Of a DNA stretch of 45,567 bases, positions 39,164 through 45,567 are shown one piece after another (positions within the stretch are counted from its first letter, which is position 1; every line of letters begins with the position of its first letter). Origin of the DNA: Streptomyces sp. SID4985. GTDB lineage: Bacteria > Actinomycetota > Actinomycetes > Streptomycetales > Streptomycetaceae. The stretch is taken from the NCBI RefSeq assembly GCF_009863025.1, contig NZ_WWIR01000306.1, positions 1 to 45,567 of the forward strand, read 5' to 3'. Under the pieces are notes generated by a model. It was not told the DNA's origin. It worked only from the letters and a program-made list of their open reading frames with translations, and made no database searches. The translations under genes and the position numbers were made by a program.

Positions 39164-40324
39164 ATGGTGGATGCGCTGGGGATCGCCGTCATCGGGTTCG
39201 GCTGGATGGGGCGGGTGCACACCCAGGCGTACAGCAGGGTCCGGCACCATTTTCCGCAACTCTCCCTGCGCCCCGAGCTGGTGACGGTGGCCGAGGAGGT
39301 ACCGGGGCGGGCCGAGGATGCCGCCGAGCGGTACGGGTTCGCGACCGCCACCCGTGACTGGCGGGAGGCCGCCGCCGACCCGCGCGTACACGCCGTCAGC
39401 ATCACCGCGCCGAACTTCCTGCACCGCGAGATCGGCGTGGCCATGGCCGAGGCGGGCAAGCACGTGTGGGTCGAGAAGCCGGTCGGGCTGAGCGGCGAGG
39501 ACGCTCGCGCGGTGGCCAACGCGGTGGCCAAGGCAGGCGTCCGGAGCGCGGTCGGCTTCAACTACCGCTGCGCCCCCGCCGTGGAGGCCGCCCGCGACCT
39601 GATCGCCGCCGGGGAACTGGGCGCGGTCACCCATGTGCGCGTCCGCCTGTTCAGCGACTACGCGGCGCACCCGGACGGCGCGCTGACCTGGCGGTACGAG
39701 CGGGCCCGGGGCGGCAGCGGGGTACTCGGGGATCTCGCCTCGCACGGCGCCGACCTGGCTCGTTTCCTCGTCGGCGACATCGCCTCCCTCGCCGCCGACA
39801 CGGCCGTCTTCGTGCCCGAGCGCGCCCGCCCGACCGGGGCCACCGCCGGTCACGCGCTGGCCTCAGGCGGCGAGCCGGGCCCGGTGGAGAACGAGGACTA
39901 CGTGAACTGTCTGCTGCGTTTCGCCTCCGGCGCGCGCGGCGTCCTGGAAGCGTGCCGGGTCTCGGTCGGCGAGCAGAACAACTACGGCTTCGAGGTGCAC
40001 GGCACCCGGGGCGCGGTGTTCTGGGACTTCCGCCGGATGAACGAGCTGCGCGTCAGCCGGGGCACGGCCTATCAGGACCAGCCGGTCAGCACGGTGTACG
40101 TCGGTCCGGGCGACGGTGAGTTCGCCGCGTTCCAGCCGGGCGCGGCCAATGCCATGGGCTACGACGATCTGAAGGTCATCGAGGCCTACCGATTCCTGCG
40201 CTCGGTCGCGGAGGGCGAGCCGTACGGCGCGACGCTCGCGGACGCGGTACGTGCCGCCGCCGCACTGGACGCCATGGTGGAGTCGGCCGAGCGGCGGGGG
40301 TGGGTCGACCTGCCGACCACATAG
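39164..40324 (+). CDS. Gfo/Idh/MocA-family sugar or cyclitol dehydrogenase
   Basis: The 386-residue NAD(P)-dependent oxidoreductase has a Rossmann start, IAVIGFGWMGRVHTQAYSRV, then SITAPNFLHREIGVAMAEAG with KHVWVEKPVGLSGEDARAVA. The EKP motif carries the catalytic Lys. Next is SAVGFNYRCAPAVEAARDLI, and a beta-sheet C-domain with GVLGDLASHGADLARFLVGD. Substrates in this family are sugars, sugar acids or inositols. A cyclitol or hexose oxidation is likely, since a second dehydrogenase follows and a sugar ABC transporter lies nearby. The ATG at 39164 has GAGGGG upstream. Confidence 0.88.
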   Translation: MVDALGIAVIGFGWMGRVHTQAYSRVRHHFPQLSLRPELVTVAEEVPGRAEDAAERYGFATATRDWREAAADPRVHAVSITAPNFLHREIGVAMAEAGKHVWVEKPVGLSGEDARAVANAVAKAGVRSAVGFNYRCAPAVEAARDLIAAGELGAVTHVRVRLFSDYAAHPDGALTWRYERARGGSGVLGDLASHGADLARFLVGDIASLAADTAVFVPERARPTGATAGHALASGGEPGPVENEDYVNCLLRFASGARGVLEACRVSVGEQNNYGFEVHGTRGAVFWDFRRMNELRVSRGTAYQDQPVSTVYVGPGDGEFAAFQPGAANAMGYDDLKVIEAYRFLRSVAEGEPYGATLADAVRAAAALDAMVESAERRGWVDLPTT

Positions 40325-40433
40325 GGGCACCGCACACTTCGTCGCCCACGCGTCCCTCGTACTCGCACATGTCGTACGCCCACATGTGGCGCCGCCACAT
40401 AACACCACCCACAGACAAGGAGCAGCCCCGCAC
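40325..40433. other. Intergenic spacer between the two dehydrogenases, CACAT-rich
   Basis: This 109-bp spacer contains CCACATGTGG (40380-40389), a perfect 10-bp palindrome, followed by CGCCACATAACACC. These words resemble those of the GT-rich tract near 38330-38390 and the aldolase repeats. The ribosome site AAGGAG precedes the next ATG. No promoter hexamers are clear. Confidence 0.35.
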
Positions 40434-41438
40434 ATGCGCATCGGAATTCTCGGCCTCGGCCGCATCGGCGCCTTTCACGCCGAGACCCTTTCCGCACTGG
40501 ACGCCGTCGAGTCGCTGGTCGTCGCGGACCCGGTCGCGGACGCGGCCAAGGCGGCCGCCGAGCGGTTCGGGGCGCAGGTGGCGGACTCGCCGGAGGCGCT
40601 GCTCGCCGCCGGGGTGGACGGGCTGGTGATCGCGGCGGCCACGGATGTACACCCCGAGCTGATCCGGGCCGGACTGGCGGCGGGTGTGCCGGTCTTCTGC
40701 GAGAAGCCGGTCGCCCGCACCATGGCGGAGGGCGTCGGGGTGTTGCGGGACGTGCGGGACAGCGGGGTGCCGGTGCAGATCGGCTACCAGCGCCGGTTCG
40801 ACGCGGGGTACGCCGCCGCCCGGGCCGCCGTGCGCGCGGGCGAGTTGGGCGCGTTGCACACGGTCCGGTGCGTGGGTCTGGACCCGGCGCCGCCGCCCGC
40901 CGCGTACATCGCCGGTTCCGGCGGCATCTTCCGGGACTGTTCCGTGCACGACTTCGACATCCTGCGCTGGGTGACCGGCCGCGAGGTCGCCGAGGTCTAC
41001 GCGGTCGGCGGCAACCGGGGTGCCGACTACATCCGCGAGGCGGGTGACGCCGACACCACGGGCGCGGTTCTCACCCTGGACGACGGCACACTCGTCACTG
41101 TGTCCAACTCCCGCCACAACGCCCGGGGTTACGACGTACGCATGGAGTTGCACGGCTTCGCGGACTCCCTCGCGGTCGGCCTGGACGACAAGCTGCCGAT
41201 CCGTTCGGCCGAGCCGGGCGTCACCTTCCCCGAGGGCACTCCGCACGGCTTCTTCATGGACCGCTTCGCCGACGCCTACCGCGCCGAACTCACCGCCTTC
41301 ACCGAGGTCGTGGCGGGCACCCGCCCCTCCCCCTGCACGGTCGAGGACGCGCTGGAGGCGGGCTGGATCGCCGAGGCGTGCACGCTCTCGCTGCGCGGGC
41401 ACCGGCCGGTGACGCTCGCGGAGGTCCGTACGGCCTGA
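40434..41438 (+). CDS. Inositol 2-dehydrogenase-like oxidoreductase (Gfo/Idh/MocA)
   Basis: The 334-residue enzyme starts MRIGILGLGRIGAFHAETLS, the NAD(P)-binding GxGxxG, and has AAATDVHPELIRAGLAAGVP then VFCEKPVARTM with the catalytic Lys. The C-domain contains GYQRRFDAGYAAARAAVRAG, GGIFRDCSVHDFDILRWVTG and PHGFFMDRFADAYRAELTAF, which match inositol 2-dehydrogenase (IolG-like). It probably oxidises myo-inositol or a related cyclitol with NAD+. No iolB/C/D/E genes are in the window. The ATG at 40434 has AAGGAG 11 bases upstream. It is 110 bp after the other dehydrogenase. Confidence 0.85.
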   Translation: MRIGILGLGRIGAFHAETLSALDAVESLVVADPVADAAKAAAERFGAQVADSPEALLAAGVDGLVIAAATDVHPELIRAGLAAGVPVFCEKPVARTMAEGVGVLRDVRDSGVPVQIGYQRRFDAGYAAARAAVRAGELGALHTVRCVGLDPAPPPAAYIAGSGGIFRDCSVHDFDILRWVTGREVAEVYAVGGNRGADYIREAGDADTTGAVLTLDDGTLVTVSNSRHNARGYDVRMELHGFADSLAVGLDDKLPIRSAEPGVTFPEGTPHGFFMDRFADAYRAELTAFTEVVAGTRPSPCTVEDALEAGWIAEACTLSLRGHRPVTLAEVRTA

Positions 41439-41568
41439 CGAAGGTCCTTACGACCCGACCGAGTTCCGTATGGCCCCGACCATTACCGTGCCACCATCAC
41501 GGCGCCGGTCCGGCCCCTCCGGCGCCGCCCTCACCCCAGCCGGACTCCCCCGGCACCCAACCCCGCCC

Positions 41569-42126
41569 TCACGCCCGCAGCCCATCCACGATCAGCCCCA
41601 GAATCCGCTCCGCCCGCGCCTCCCCGTCCCGGGCCGGGTCGATCCGCCACAGGACGCTCAGCTGGAGCAGCACATCCTCCGGATCGACCCCGGCCTTGAG
41701 GGAGCCGTCCGCCGCGCCCGCGTCCAGGAGTACACCGATCGCCCCGAGGAAGGGGTCGTAGAACTCGTCCTCGCGGCCCGCGCCCGTCGCCGCGTGGATG
41801 ACCTCGGCCACGCCGAACTTGAGGCGGCCGTAGCGTGCGACCTCCGCGAACCACAGGCGCAGGGCGGTCAACGGGGTGTGGGTGTCGCGGAGTTGGGGCG
41901 CGAGGTCGATGAGGTGCTGGAGGTCGTTGCGGTACAGCTCCATGATCATCGCTTCCCGGGTGGGGAAGTGCCGGTAGAGCGTGCCGATGCCGACGCCCGC
42001 CTTCCTGGCGATGGCCGTGAGGGAGGCGGTGCTCGACGCGGCGATCTCCTCACGGGCGACGGCGAGGATCCGCGCGCGGTTGTCGCGGGCGTCTTTCCGG
42101 GTGGGCTTGGCGGGCTGCGCGTTCAC
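41569..42126 (-). CDS. TetR-family regulator divergent from an NAD-epimerase gene
   Basis: The 185-residue TetR regulator has the HTH at about residues 12-57: NRARILAVAREEIAASSTAS, then LTAIARKAGVGIGTLYRHFP, then TREAMIMELY. The C-terminal domain (ALRLWFAEVARYGRLKFGVA) resembles regulators commonly found divergent from SDR/epimerase genes. The GTG at 42126 gives the expected start; the ribosome site is weak. Two CGGAGG/CCTCCG palindromes upstream at 42161 and 42194 are the likely operators, giving autoregulation and control of the epimerase. Confidence 0.88.
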   Translation of the reverse strand: MNAQPAKPTRKDARDNRARILAVAREEIAASSTASLTAIARKAGVGIGTLYRHFPTREAMIMELYRNDLQHLIDLAPQLRDTHTPLTALRLWFAEVARYGRLKFGVAEVIHAATGAGREDEFYDPFLGAIGVLLDAGAADGSLKAGVDPEDVLLQLSVLWRIDPARDGEARAERILGLIVDGLRA

Positions 42127-42160
42127 GGATGAGGTTTCCGTCCGGTCTCGGATTGCTAAG

Positions 42161-42174
42161 CGGAGGGGCCTCCG
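42161..42174. promoter_or_regulatory. Near-perfect CGGAGG/CCTCCG palindrome, likely TetR operator 1
   Basis: CGGAGGGGCCTCCG has 12 of 14 symmetric positions. It lies 34 bp upstream of the TetR start. The outer arms are the same as in operator 2, 33 bp away. Confidence 0.6.
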
Positions 42175-42193
42175 GTACGTTGAGAGGCAGAGC

Positions 42194-42207
42194 CGGAGGG
42201 CCCTCCG
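42194..42207. promoter_or_regulatory. Perfect 14-bp palindrome CGGAGGGCCCTCCG, likely TetR operator 2
   Basis: All 14 positions are symmetric. It lies 61 bp upstream of the epimerase ATG, between the divergent genes. The 33-bp centre spacing to operator 1 is close to three helical turns, so both could be on the same DNA face. Confidence 0.7.
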
Positions 42208-42268
42208 TTTTCTGTCATTCTGGCACACCCCCCCTTCCCGCACACCCCTTTCCTCCGTGAGGACAGTC

Positions 42269-43315
42269 ATGCCCGAACTCGTCCTGGTCACCGGCGGCAC
42301 CGGCTACATCGCCGGCTGGTGCGTCACCGAACTGCTCCGCCGCGGCCACTCCGTACGCGCCACGATCCGTACCCCCGGCCGCGAACAGGCCGTCATCGAC
42401 GCGGTCGCGCCCGAGGTCGGCCCCGGCGACACCGACCGGCTGAGCTTCGCCGTCGCCGATCTCACCGCCGACGCGGGCTGGGACGAGGCGATGCTCGGTG
42501 TCGACCGCGTCCTGCACGTGGCCTCGCCGCTGGGCACCACGGAGTCGGGGGACCTCGTCACCCCGGCCCGCGACGGCACGCTGCGGGTGTTGCGCGCCGC
42601 GACCCGGGCCGGGGTCGCCCGCGTGGTGATGACCTCCGCCGCGAACGCCGCGAGCCCCTCCTCGTACGCCACCGACGGCGTCACCGACGAGACACTGTGG
42701 ACCGACCCCGACGATCCCTCCCTCATCCCCTACCGGCGCGCCAAGACCCTGGCCGAGCGGGCTGCCTGGGACTTCATGGCCACCCACGACGGCCCGACCG
42801 AGCTGACCACCGTCCTGCCCGGCGCCGTCTTCGGTCCCGTCCTCACGCCGGACGCCCAGGGTTCCGTCGGCATCATCGCCCGGATGCTCTCCGGGAAGAT
42901 GCCCGGCATGCCCCGGATCGGGCTGGAGATCGTGGACGTACGCGACCTGGTGGACGTCCATCTGCGGGCCATGACCGCACCGGCCGCCGCGGGCCAGCGC
43001 TTCCTCGCCACCGGCGAGTTCCTGTGGATGGCGGACATGGCGCGCGTACTGCGGGACGGGCTGGGCAGCCCCTGGGCAGGACGGGTGCCGACGCGGAGGC
43101 TGCCCGACTTCGCCGTACGGCTCGCGGCACGGTTCGGGGACCCCACGCTGCGCGAGATCACGCCCGCCCTCGGCCGCCGCAACCGGCACTCCACCGAGAA
43201 GGCCCACCGACTGCTGGGCTGGCAGCCCCGGCCCGCCGCGCAGGCCGTGCTGGACTGCGCGGAGAGCCTGATCGCGCACGGTGCCGTGCGGGTCGAGGCG
43301 GCTCAGCCGCAGTAG
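42269..43315 (+). CDS. NAD-dependent epimerase/dehydratase-family reductase
   Basis: The 348-residue extended-SDR protein resembles dihydroflavonol-reductase/cinnamoyl-CoA-reductase-like enzymes. It starts LVLVTGGTGYIAGWCVTELL with the TGGTGYIA nucleotide motif, then VDRVLHVASPLGTTESGDLV, VVMTSAANAASPS and the catalytic YRRAK (Tyr, Lys) at about residue 155. It probably reduces an aldehyde or ketone group with NAD(P)H; the substrate is unknown. The ATG at 42269 has GAGGA upstream. It is divergent from the TetR gene and probably repressed by it. It ends 13 bp inside the convergent small gene. Confidence 0.88.
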   Translation: MPELVLVTGGTGYIAGWCVTELLRRGHSVRATIRTPGREQAVIDAVAPEVGPGDTDRLSFAVADLTADAGWDEAMLGVDRVLHVASPLGTTESGDLVTPARDGTLRVLRAATRAGVARVVMTSAANAASPSSYATDGVTDETLWTDPDDPSLIPYRRAKTLAERAAWDFMATHDGPTELTTVLPGAVFGPVLTPDAQGSVGIIARMLSGKMPGMPRIGLEIVDVRDLVDVHLRAMTAPAAAGQRFLATGEFLWMADMARVLRDGLGSPWAGRVPTRRLPDFAVRLAARFGDPTLREITPALGRRNRHSTEKAHRLLGWQPRPAAQAVLDCAESLIAHGAVRVEAAQPQ

Positions 43316-43500
43316 CGCACCAGCCACTCGTCGGCGTGGTAACGGTCGCGCGCCGAATCCGGCCTGGTCGCGGGGCTGGTCTCGACCGTGTCCTCGGGGC
43401 GTATCCGCTCGGGCAGCGTGCCGAAGCGGTCGTGGCGCTCCGCGTCCGCCGAAGCGGTGTCATGGGGTGTGCGCCGGAGCCGTGTGGTGCGGTGCGTCAT
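43303..43500 (-). CDS. Small conserved-looking hypothetical protein
   Basis: The 65-residue charged protein starts MTHRTTRLRRTPHDTASADA and has RFGTLPERIRPEDTVET, ending DEWLVRYCG. This RFG.LPERIR.ED motif recurs in small Streptomyces proteins as I remember them, but I cannot name a family. GGGAGGA lies four bases before the ATG. It overlaps the 3' end of the epimerase gene by 13 bp, tail to tail. The protein is Arg/Asp-rich, probably disordered and cytosolic. Confidence 0.6.
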   Translation of the reverse strand: MTHRTTRLRRTPHDTASADAERHDRFGTLPERIRPEDTVETSPATRPDSARDRYHADEWLVRYCG

Positions 43501-43694
43501 GCCGTCCTCCCGTCTGCCGCCCTCACGGGCGTCCCCTGTCCTCGGTCACAACGCTGTCAACGGTCATAACGCCCACCCGTGCCCGGCAGTTCCCGGCCTC
43601 GTCCGGCCGCGTGCGCCGGTTTCCGGAGAACGCGACGACGCCCGGGCGAGTCCCCACGCGGGGCCACCCGGACGTCATACGATCAGGCGCCCGC

Positions 43695-44567
43695 CTACGA
43701 GGACGCGGACGGCTTCGATGAACCGGCCGACGAGGGATCCGCCCCGTCCCCCACAGGCAGCCCCTCCACATCCACCCCCCGCACCTGCGCCAACTCATGC
43801 CGCAGCGCAGCGAGTTCCGCACCGCCCGCCATGTGGTTCGTCAGGTCCTCCAGTGTGATGTCCCCCCGCGCCGCGCTCAGTTCGAGCGTGCCGAGGCGCA
43901 GCACGCTGAAGTGGTCGCCGACCATATAGGCGTGGTGCGGATTGTGGGTGATGAAGATGACGCCGAGGCCCCGTTCGCGGGCGGCGGCGATGTACTTCAG
44001 CACCACGCCGGACTGTTTGACGCCGAGCGCGGCGGTCGGCTCGTCCAGGATGAGAACCCGCGCGCCGAAGTGGACCGCGCGGGCGATGGCCACGCACTGG
44101 CGCTGGCCGCCGGAGAGGGTGCCGATGGGCTGTTCCAGGTCGTCCAGGGCGATGCCCATGGCGCGCAGTTCGCGGTCGGCGGTCTCCTTCATGCGGGCGA
44201 TGTCCAGGCGGCGCAACGGCCAGGGCCCCTTGGTGAGTTCGGAGCCGAGGAAGAAGTTCCGCCAGACCGGCATGAGGGGGACGGTGGCGAGGTCCTGGTA
44301 GACGGCGGCGATGCCCTTGGCGAGGGCGTCGCGCGGGCTGTCGAAGCTCACCGGCTCGCCGTCCACGAGGAATTGGCCCTCGGTGTGCCGGTGCAGCCCC
44401 GAAATGATTTTGATGAGGGTGGACTTGCCCGCGCCGTTGTCGCCGAGGACACAGGCGACCCGGCCCGCCCCGACCGTCAGGTCCACCCCGTGCAGGGCGC
44501 GTACATTGCCGTGCGACTTGCCCGCATCGCGCAACTCCACCAGTGGGGCGGTGTCTTGGTCGGTCAT
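43695..44567 (-). CDS. Sugar ABC transporter ATP-binding protein, single domain
   Basis: The 290-residue ATPase has one ABC domain: [20 protein letters not shown], Walker [15 protein letters not shown]-loop [10 protein letters not shown], signature [15 protein letters not shown], Walker [12 protein letters not shown] and the H-loop [10 protein letters not shown]. It is a FrcA-like half of the type paired with fructose/ribose/inositol importers. The C-terminus carries a Ser/Ala-rich extension. The ATG at 44567 was chosen for GGAGGTG six bases upstream; a GTG at 44576 is in frame. It lies 5 bp after the permease stop, in one operon, and its binding-protein gene must be outside the window. Confidence 0.88.
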   Translation of the reverse strand: MTDQDTAPLVELRDAGKSHGNVRALHGVDLTVGAGRVACVLGDNGAGKSTLIKIISGLHRHTEGQFLVDGEPVSFDSPRDALAKGIAAVYQDLATVPLMPVWRNFFLGSELTKGPWPLRRLDIARMKETADRELRAMGIALDDLEQPIGTLSGGQRQCVAIARAVHFGARVLILDEPTAALGVKQSGVVLKYIAAARERGLGVIFITHNPHHAYMVGDHFSVLRLGTLELSAARGDITLEDLTNHMAGGAELAALRHELAQVRGVDVEGLPVGDGADPSSAGSSKPSASS

Positions 44568-44572
44568 CGTGT

Positions 44573-45567
44573 TCACCTCCGCGTCGCCGTGCGCTGTACC
44601 CACAGGTTGATCAGGACGGCGCCGAGCAGCATCACGCCGAGGAAGGCCTTGAACCAGTCGGGGTTCCAGCCCGCGAAGACGATGCCCTGGTTGACCATGC
44701 CGAACATGAACGCGCCGAAGACGGGCCCGATCGCGGAGCCGGAGCCGCCGGTGAGCAGACAGCCGCCGATGACCGCCGCCGCGATGTAGATCAGCTCCTG
44801 GCCGACGCCCTCGCCGGACTGCACGGTGTTGAAGGAGAACAGGTTGTGCATGCCGGTGAACCAGGCGCCGAAGCCCACCAGCATGAACAGCGTGATCTTG
44901 GTGAAGTCGACCCGTACGCCCACCGCGCGGGCGCTCTCCTGGCTGCCGCCGACGGCGAAGATCCAGTTGCCGTACCTGGTGCGCAGCAGGACCCAGGTGG
45001 CCAGCGCGGCGAAGGCCAGCCAGTAGAAGACGGTGATCTTCACCTCGACCCCGCCGAGGTCGACGGAGGACGCGAAGACCGCCTTGGCCTGCTCGAAGCC
45101 GTCCATGTCGCTGACGTCGTCGGTCGCGACGTTCCCGGTGACCAGCTTGGTCACCGCCAGGTTGACGCCCTGGAGGATCAGGAAGGTGCCGAGGGTGACG
45201 AGGAAGCTGGGCAGCTTGGTCCTGACCACCATCCAGCCGTTGAAGGCGCCGATGGCGAGGGAGAGGACGAGGGAGAGGAACACGCCGGTCCACACGTTCA
45301 CGGTCAGCTGGTAGCTGATCATGCTCGCGGTGAGCGCGGAGGTGATCACCGCGACGCCCGAGGACAGGTCGAACTCCCCGCCGATCATGAGGAGCGCGAC
45401 CGGGAGGGCCATGATGCCGATGGTCGAGCACTGGTAGAGGACCGTGGCCATCGAGTCGCCCTGGCGCAGCGAGGGCGCGGCGATCAGGAAGAACACGAAG
45501 ACGGCGGCGGCACCGAGGAAGACACCCGTCTCGGGCCGGGCCAGCAGCCTGAGCGCCAGGGGGCGCC
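44573..45567 (-). CDS. Sugar ABC transporter permease, N-terminus cut by window edge
   Basis: About 331 residues are visible of a CUT2-type permease: [20 protein letters not shown] with [29 protein letters not shown], the coupling motif [16 protein letters not shown] and the late [20 protein letters not shown]. The frame stays open to the window end, reading [20 protein letters not shown] just before the GTG at 45496, so the real start is upstream. Substrates in this family are simple sugars or cyclitols. Proximity of two Gfo/Idh/MocA dehydrogenases would fit inositol import, but this is inference. Confidence 0.88.
   Translation of the reverse strand, partial: RPLALRLLARPETGVFLGAAAVFVFFLIAAPSLRQGDSMATVLYQCSTIGIMALPVALLMIGGEFDLSSGVAVITSALTASMISYQLTVNVWTGVFLSLVLSLAIGAFNGWMVVRTKLPSFLVTLGTFLILQGVNLAVTKLVTGNVATDDVSDMDGFEQAKAVFASSVDLGGVEVKITVFYWLAFAALATWVLLRTRYGNWIFAVGGSQESARAVGVRVDFTKITLFMLVGFGAWFTGMHNLFSFNTVQSGEGVGQELIYIAAAVIGGCLLTGGSGSAIGPVFGAFMFGMVNQGIVFAGWNPDWFKAFLGVMLLGAVLINLWVQRTATRR

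Overview
The window is very GC-rich, codes densely with GTG and ATG starts behind GGAGG-type ribosome sites, and carries an actinobacterial-type gas vesicle cluster, several TetR/LacI regulators, a GAF-SpoIIE phosphatase and a Tat-exported glycosidase. All of this points to Streptomyces or a close relative. No rRNA, CRISPR array, transposase or integrase was seen. One tRNA (Pro, anticodon GGG) is present. Both ends cut genes: an SDR at the left edge lacks its C-terminus and an ABC permease at the right edge lacks its N-terminus.

Layout. 1-7.1 kb: a gas vesicle operon on the minus strand, gvpO-A-F-G-J-L-S-K, mostly overlapping genes and followed by an SDR gene. Divergent from gvpO is a two-gene plus-strand operon. 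Its first protein has a long poly-Glu block followed by a histone-H1-like Lys/Ala/Pro tail. Its second is an SRPBCC-fold protein with an acidic tail. 7.1-20.6 kb: a mixed accessory/housekeeping stretch. It holds a small DUF6221-like protein, an APH-fold kinase, a large protein with a TerD-like end, a divergent TetR/GNAT pair with a palindromic operator, a YbaK-type deacylase, an MFS exporter and a blasticidin-S-deaminase-like cytidine deaminase. It also holds an inorganic pyrophosphatase with a divergent paralogue that has lost the catalytic aspartates, a GAF-SpoIIE phosphatase, an SDR remnant, a luciferase-like oxidoreductase, a DUF1684 protein and one unrecognised protein.

20.6-34.6 kb is a complete-looking L-rhamnose regulon. 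A minus-strand operon encodes a CUT2-type ABC importer (ATPase, two permeases, lipoprotein binding protein) with its LacI regulator. A divergent plus-strand operon encodes a Tat-exported alpha-L-rhamnosidase, L-rhamnose isomerase, a rhamnulose-1-phosphate aldolase/lactaldehyde dehydrogenase fusion and rhamnulokinase. Each of the two divergent promoters has a good -35/-10 pair and a 12-bp LacI-type operator just downstream. The expected flow is extracellular rhamnoside hydrolysis, import, isomerisation, phosphorylation and cleavage to DHAP and lactaldehyde, with the aldehyde oxidised by the fused dehydrogenase. No rhamnose mutarotase gene was found in the window.

34.7-45.6 kb: a TetR gene apparently lacking helix 1, a DUF4287 protein, a DUF485/solute:cation symporter pair, a TPP-enzyme remnant beside tRNA-Pro, a membrane protein, two Gfo/Idh/MocA sugar or cyclitol dehydrogenases, a TetR/NAD-epimerase divergent pair with two matching palindromes, a small conserved-looking protein, and the ATPase plus partial permease of a second sugar ABC importer.

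The points most worth a second look are the charge-patterned proteins of the gas vesicle locus, the pyrophosphatase/pseudo-pyrophosphatase pair, the mirror-image rhamnose promoters, the 30-bp repeat array in the aldolase 5' end, and the paired palindromes of the TetR/epimerase locus. Names and families come from reading protein motifs by eye; no database was searched.
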